Origin: UJ101 sp965262705
GTDB lineage: Bacteria; Bacteroidota; Bacteroidia; Flavobacteriales; UJ101
NCBI GenBank assembly: GCA_965262705.1
Contig: OZ253556.1
Coordinates: forward strand, 124,001 to 188,000
Direction of reading: 5' to 3'
Length of the DNA stretch: 64,000 nt
The notes under the pieces are model-generated. The model did not search any database. It saw only the letters and a program-made list of their open reading frames with translations, and had not been told where the DNA came from. The translations under genes and the position numbers were made by a program. Below are positions 62,421 through 64,000 of the stretch, one piece after another; the stretch's first letter is position 1, and every line of letters begins with the position of its first letter.

Positions 62421-62611
62421 GATACATCAAGTGAAAAAAATATTTTTGTCAAGTGATCATTTTCACTACGTCAAGTGATCATTTTTTTAAACGAATGAGC
62501 AATTTAATTTTTTGATAAGAAACTATTTTGAAGTCAAATGGTGTAAGCCACTCAAATTTATGTGTATCTTGTGCAAGGATTTTAATTTGTCTATTATCTA
62601 TCTAATAAAAT
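62421..62611. other. Spacer with a short direct repeat
   Basis: GTCAAGTGATCATTTT occurs at 62448 and 62470, 22 bp apart, with a related CATCAAGTGA at 62426. Decayed repeat-arm sequence (TTTTTTGATAAGAAACTATTTTGAAG) follows near 62511. No gene. Confidence 0.5.
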
Positions 62612-63685
62612 TTGATTAAAAAAACATTATATTTAACCGGCCGTACGCTGCTTACACTTTGGGGGGTTGCTACAGTGATATTTTTTCTATTTTTTGTACT
62701 CCCCGGCGACCCTGCACGCATGATGCTTGACCAAAGAGAAGACAGCACCCGCCTGAAAATTATTCGTCAGAAAATGGGCTTAGATCTACCTGTTTTTCTG
62801 CAATATGCTTATTATCTAAATGACCTTGCCCCTATTTCTATCCATAATACCACCCAGCCTAATCGTATTGATTATTTCTCTGATAAAAAATACAACGCAT
62901 TGGTATTATGTGAAACACATCATAAAAAAGTGGTATTGAAACTTCCCTATTTGAGGGAATCATTTGCACAGCAGGGCAAAAAGGTAAGTTCCATTTTAAA
63001 AGAAGTGCTTCCGAACACTATTTTGCTTGCTTGCTGCGCAATCTTTATCGCTTTCATTGCAGGTGTTGTGCTGGGGATACTTTCTGCCCTAAACAAAAAT
63101 AGTCGATTTGACCAGATAATAGCCGTTACTACATCCATAGGCATGAGTGTTCCCTCATTTTTTTCAGCGATTGTAATCGCCTGGATTTTTGGCTTTGTTT
63201 TAAAAAAATATACCGGGCTTAATATGACCGGGAGCCTTTATGAGGTGGATGATTTGGGTAATGGCGTTCACCTTACATTAAAAAATTTATTGCTACCTGC
63301 CATCACTTTGGGTATTCGCCCCTTAGCCGTTATTACTCAACTGATGCGCAATTCATTGCTTGAGGTATTAAATCAGGATTATATTCGAACGGCGAAAGCC
63401 AAAGGACTTTCAACTGCGGTAATTATAAAACGACACGCATTAAAAAATTCACTGAATCCTTTGATTACTGCACTTTCAGGATGGTTTGCCGGATTGCTTT
63501 CCGGTGCCGTTTTTGTAGAATACATTTTTGGGTGGAATGGTCTTGGAAAAACCCTTGTAGATGCGCTTAATAAATTAGATTTACCCGTTATTATGGGTGC
63601 GGTTTTAGTTATTGCTGCCATTTTTATTCTTATTAATTTAATGGTGGATGCAATCTACCGATGGTTAGACCCCCGCGTGCGATAA
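62612..63685 (+). CDS. ABC transporter permease, Opp/Dpp (peptide/nickel) type
   Basis: 357 residues, TTG start. Inner-membrane component of a peptide- or nickel-type importer. Seen: first helix (about 9-27), VLPGDPARMMLDQR, a periplasmic segment of about 70 residues, then five helices with the ATPase-contact EAA loop NSLLEVLNQDYIRTAKAKG (EVLNxDYIRTAKAKG), and FVEYIFGWNGLGKTLVDAL. The periplasmic segment between helices 1 and 2 (about 70-125) is longer than in OppB, as is usual in Bacteroidota. No partner permease, ATPase or binding protein is adjacent, which is unusual. Confidence 0.88.
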   Translation: MIKKTLYLTGRTLLTLWGVATVIFFLFFVLPGDPARMMLDQREDSTRLKIIRQKMGLDLPVFLQYAYYLNDLAPISIHNTTQPNRIDYFSDKKYNALVLCETHHKKVVLKLPYLRESFAQQGKKVSSILKEVLPNTILLACCAIFIAFIAGVVLGILSALNKNSRFDQIIAVTTSIGMSVPSFFSAIVIAWIFGFVLKKYTGLNMTGSLYEVDDLGNGVHLTLKNLLLPAITLGIRPLAVITQLMRNSLLEVLNQDYIRTAKAKGLSTAVIIKRHALKNSLNPLITALSGWFAGLLSGAVFVEYIFGWNGLGKTLVDALNKLDLPVIMGAVLVIAAIFILINLMVDAIYRWLDPRVR

Positions 63686-63752
63686 TTTCATCTATTATTT
63701 TCCTAAGTTCCAAGCAATATAGAATTAAAGTTCTCACTTTTAAGGAAATTGC

Positions 63753-63797
63753 GAGACCGTTGCAAAAAGCACGCTAACAAAAAAATGCAACGGTCTC
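63753..63797. repeat. 45-bp minimal AGACC element
   Basis: GAGACCGTTGCAAAAAGCAC, a short centre, then ATGCAACGGTCTC. It equals the left arm up to its internal ATGCAACG joined directly to the outer CAACGGTCTC end. Deletion between the two TGCAACG copies explains it. Confidence 0.9.
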
Positions 63798-63875
63798 ATT
63801 TTATTAGTTTTGCTGACTTGCATTTATTAAAATATTTTTTGCAAATAGCTCAATAAAATAGTGAGTAAAAAATAA

Positions 63876-63883
63876 TATATTTG
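63876..63883 (+). promoter_or_regulatory. -7 box of dnaX
   Basis: TATATTTG, exact TAnnTTTG, 22 bp before the dnaX ATG. Confidence 0.5.
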
Positions 63884-63905
63884 CCACTCAACAGTACCGG
63901 GTTTA

Positions 63906-64000
63906 ATGGAAAATTTTGTAGTTTCGGCAAGAAAGTATCGTCCGAAAGAGTTTTCAGAAGTTATTGGGCAAAAAGCGATTACAGATACATTAGTGCATTC
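63906..64000 (+). CDS. dnaX: DNA polymerase III subunit gamma/tau, 5' end only
   Basis: The first 31 codons before the window ends: MENFVVSARKYRPKEFSEV and IGQKAITDTLVHS. The ARKYRPKxFxEVIGQ start is the standard opening of DnaX, the clamp-loader ATPase. The P-loop lies beyond the window, so completeness cannot be checked. Confidence 0.85.
   Translation, partial: MENFVVSARKYRPKEFSEVIGQKAITDTLVH

Noticed and set aside
146..63797. AGACC elements as genes or structured riboswitches
   Set aside because: They sit in both orientations relative to genes, have target duplications and terminal inverted repeats, and their short frames are not conserved; they are mobile DNA.

Overview
This window comes from a low-GC member of the Bacteroidota, most probably of class Flavobacteriia. 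The signs are a type IX secretion (T9SS) adhesin next to a PorP/SprF-family protein, the hpt-adk pair, the ftsX-DUF3098-uppP-truB cluster, a long two-part signal peptidase I, recF followed by a DUF721/DciA gene, promoters with the Bacteroidota -7 box TAnnTTTG, and few Shine-Dalgarno sequences. I do not assign a genus.

Layout. 0.7-6.6 kb: a 1641-residue lectin-type T9SS adhesin with identical internal repeats, and its PorP/SprF partner. 6.7-8.2 kb: insertion sequence (IS) and repeat debris. 8.2-18.4 kb: tpiA, a YciO/YrdC protein, an ABC-F ATPase, yaaA, recF-DUF721, trpS, recR, cinA and tRNA-Lys. 18.5-20.1 kb: two IS remnants. 20.2-23.3 kb: lepB, tRNA-Leu, adk and hpt. 23.6-24.5 kb: a broken leucine-rich-repeat surface gene. 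25.1-28.5 kb: thrA (fused) and thrB. 29-31.4 kb: a secreted alpha/beta hydrolase and a transaldolase. 31.8-36.1 kb: guaA and guaB with a small defence-like insertion between them. 36.4-40.3 kb: an HU-like protein and ftsX-DUF3098-uppP-truB. 40.4-41.1 kb: higA with a dead higB. 41.5-47.1 kb: a three-gene RND efflux operon with a phased repeat upstream. 47.5-48.9 kb: the best-preserved IS copy. 49.2-52.7 kb: thrS-infC-rpmI-rplT. 52.8-54.2 kb: two paralogous outer-membrane barrels and a gene stump. 54.6-63.7 kb: yifB, lpxB, aroB, putA, a DNA methyltransferase with an overlapping putative endonuclease, and an Opp/Dpp-type permease. The 5' end of dnaX runs off the right edge.

The striking feature is the intergenic DNA. 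Almost every gap carries a copy of a roughly 165-bp element (called the AGACC element here) with GAGACCGTTGC ends. I count about 19 full or nearly full copies plus about eight partial or miniature ones. Seven have clean 5-bp target duplications. The ends match those of a resident IS5-family-like element, but that IS has a 9-bp duplication, so the mobilising enzyme is not settled. Variants include an inverted core, two-left-arm foldbacks, deletion minis and nested smaller hairpin repeats. All IS copies seen are defective, and two share the same in-frame stop.

Most coding sequence is housekeeping. The accessory pieces are the adhesin locus, the guaA-guaB insertion with a probable TrlF stump and an intact AlbA_2/ATPase gene, the decayed higBA, and the restriction-modification-like pair. 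No CRISPR array, rRNA or prophage was seen.
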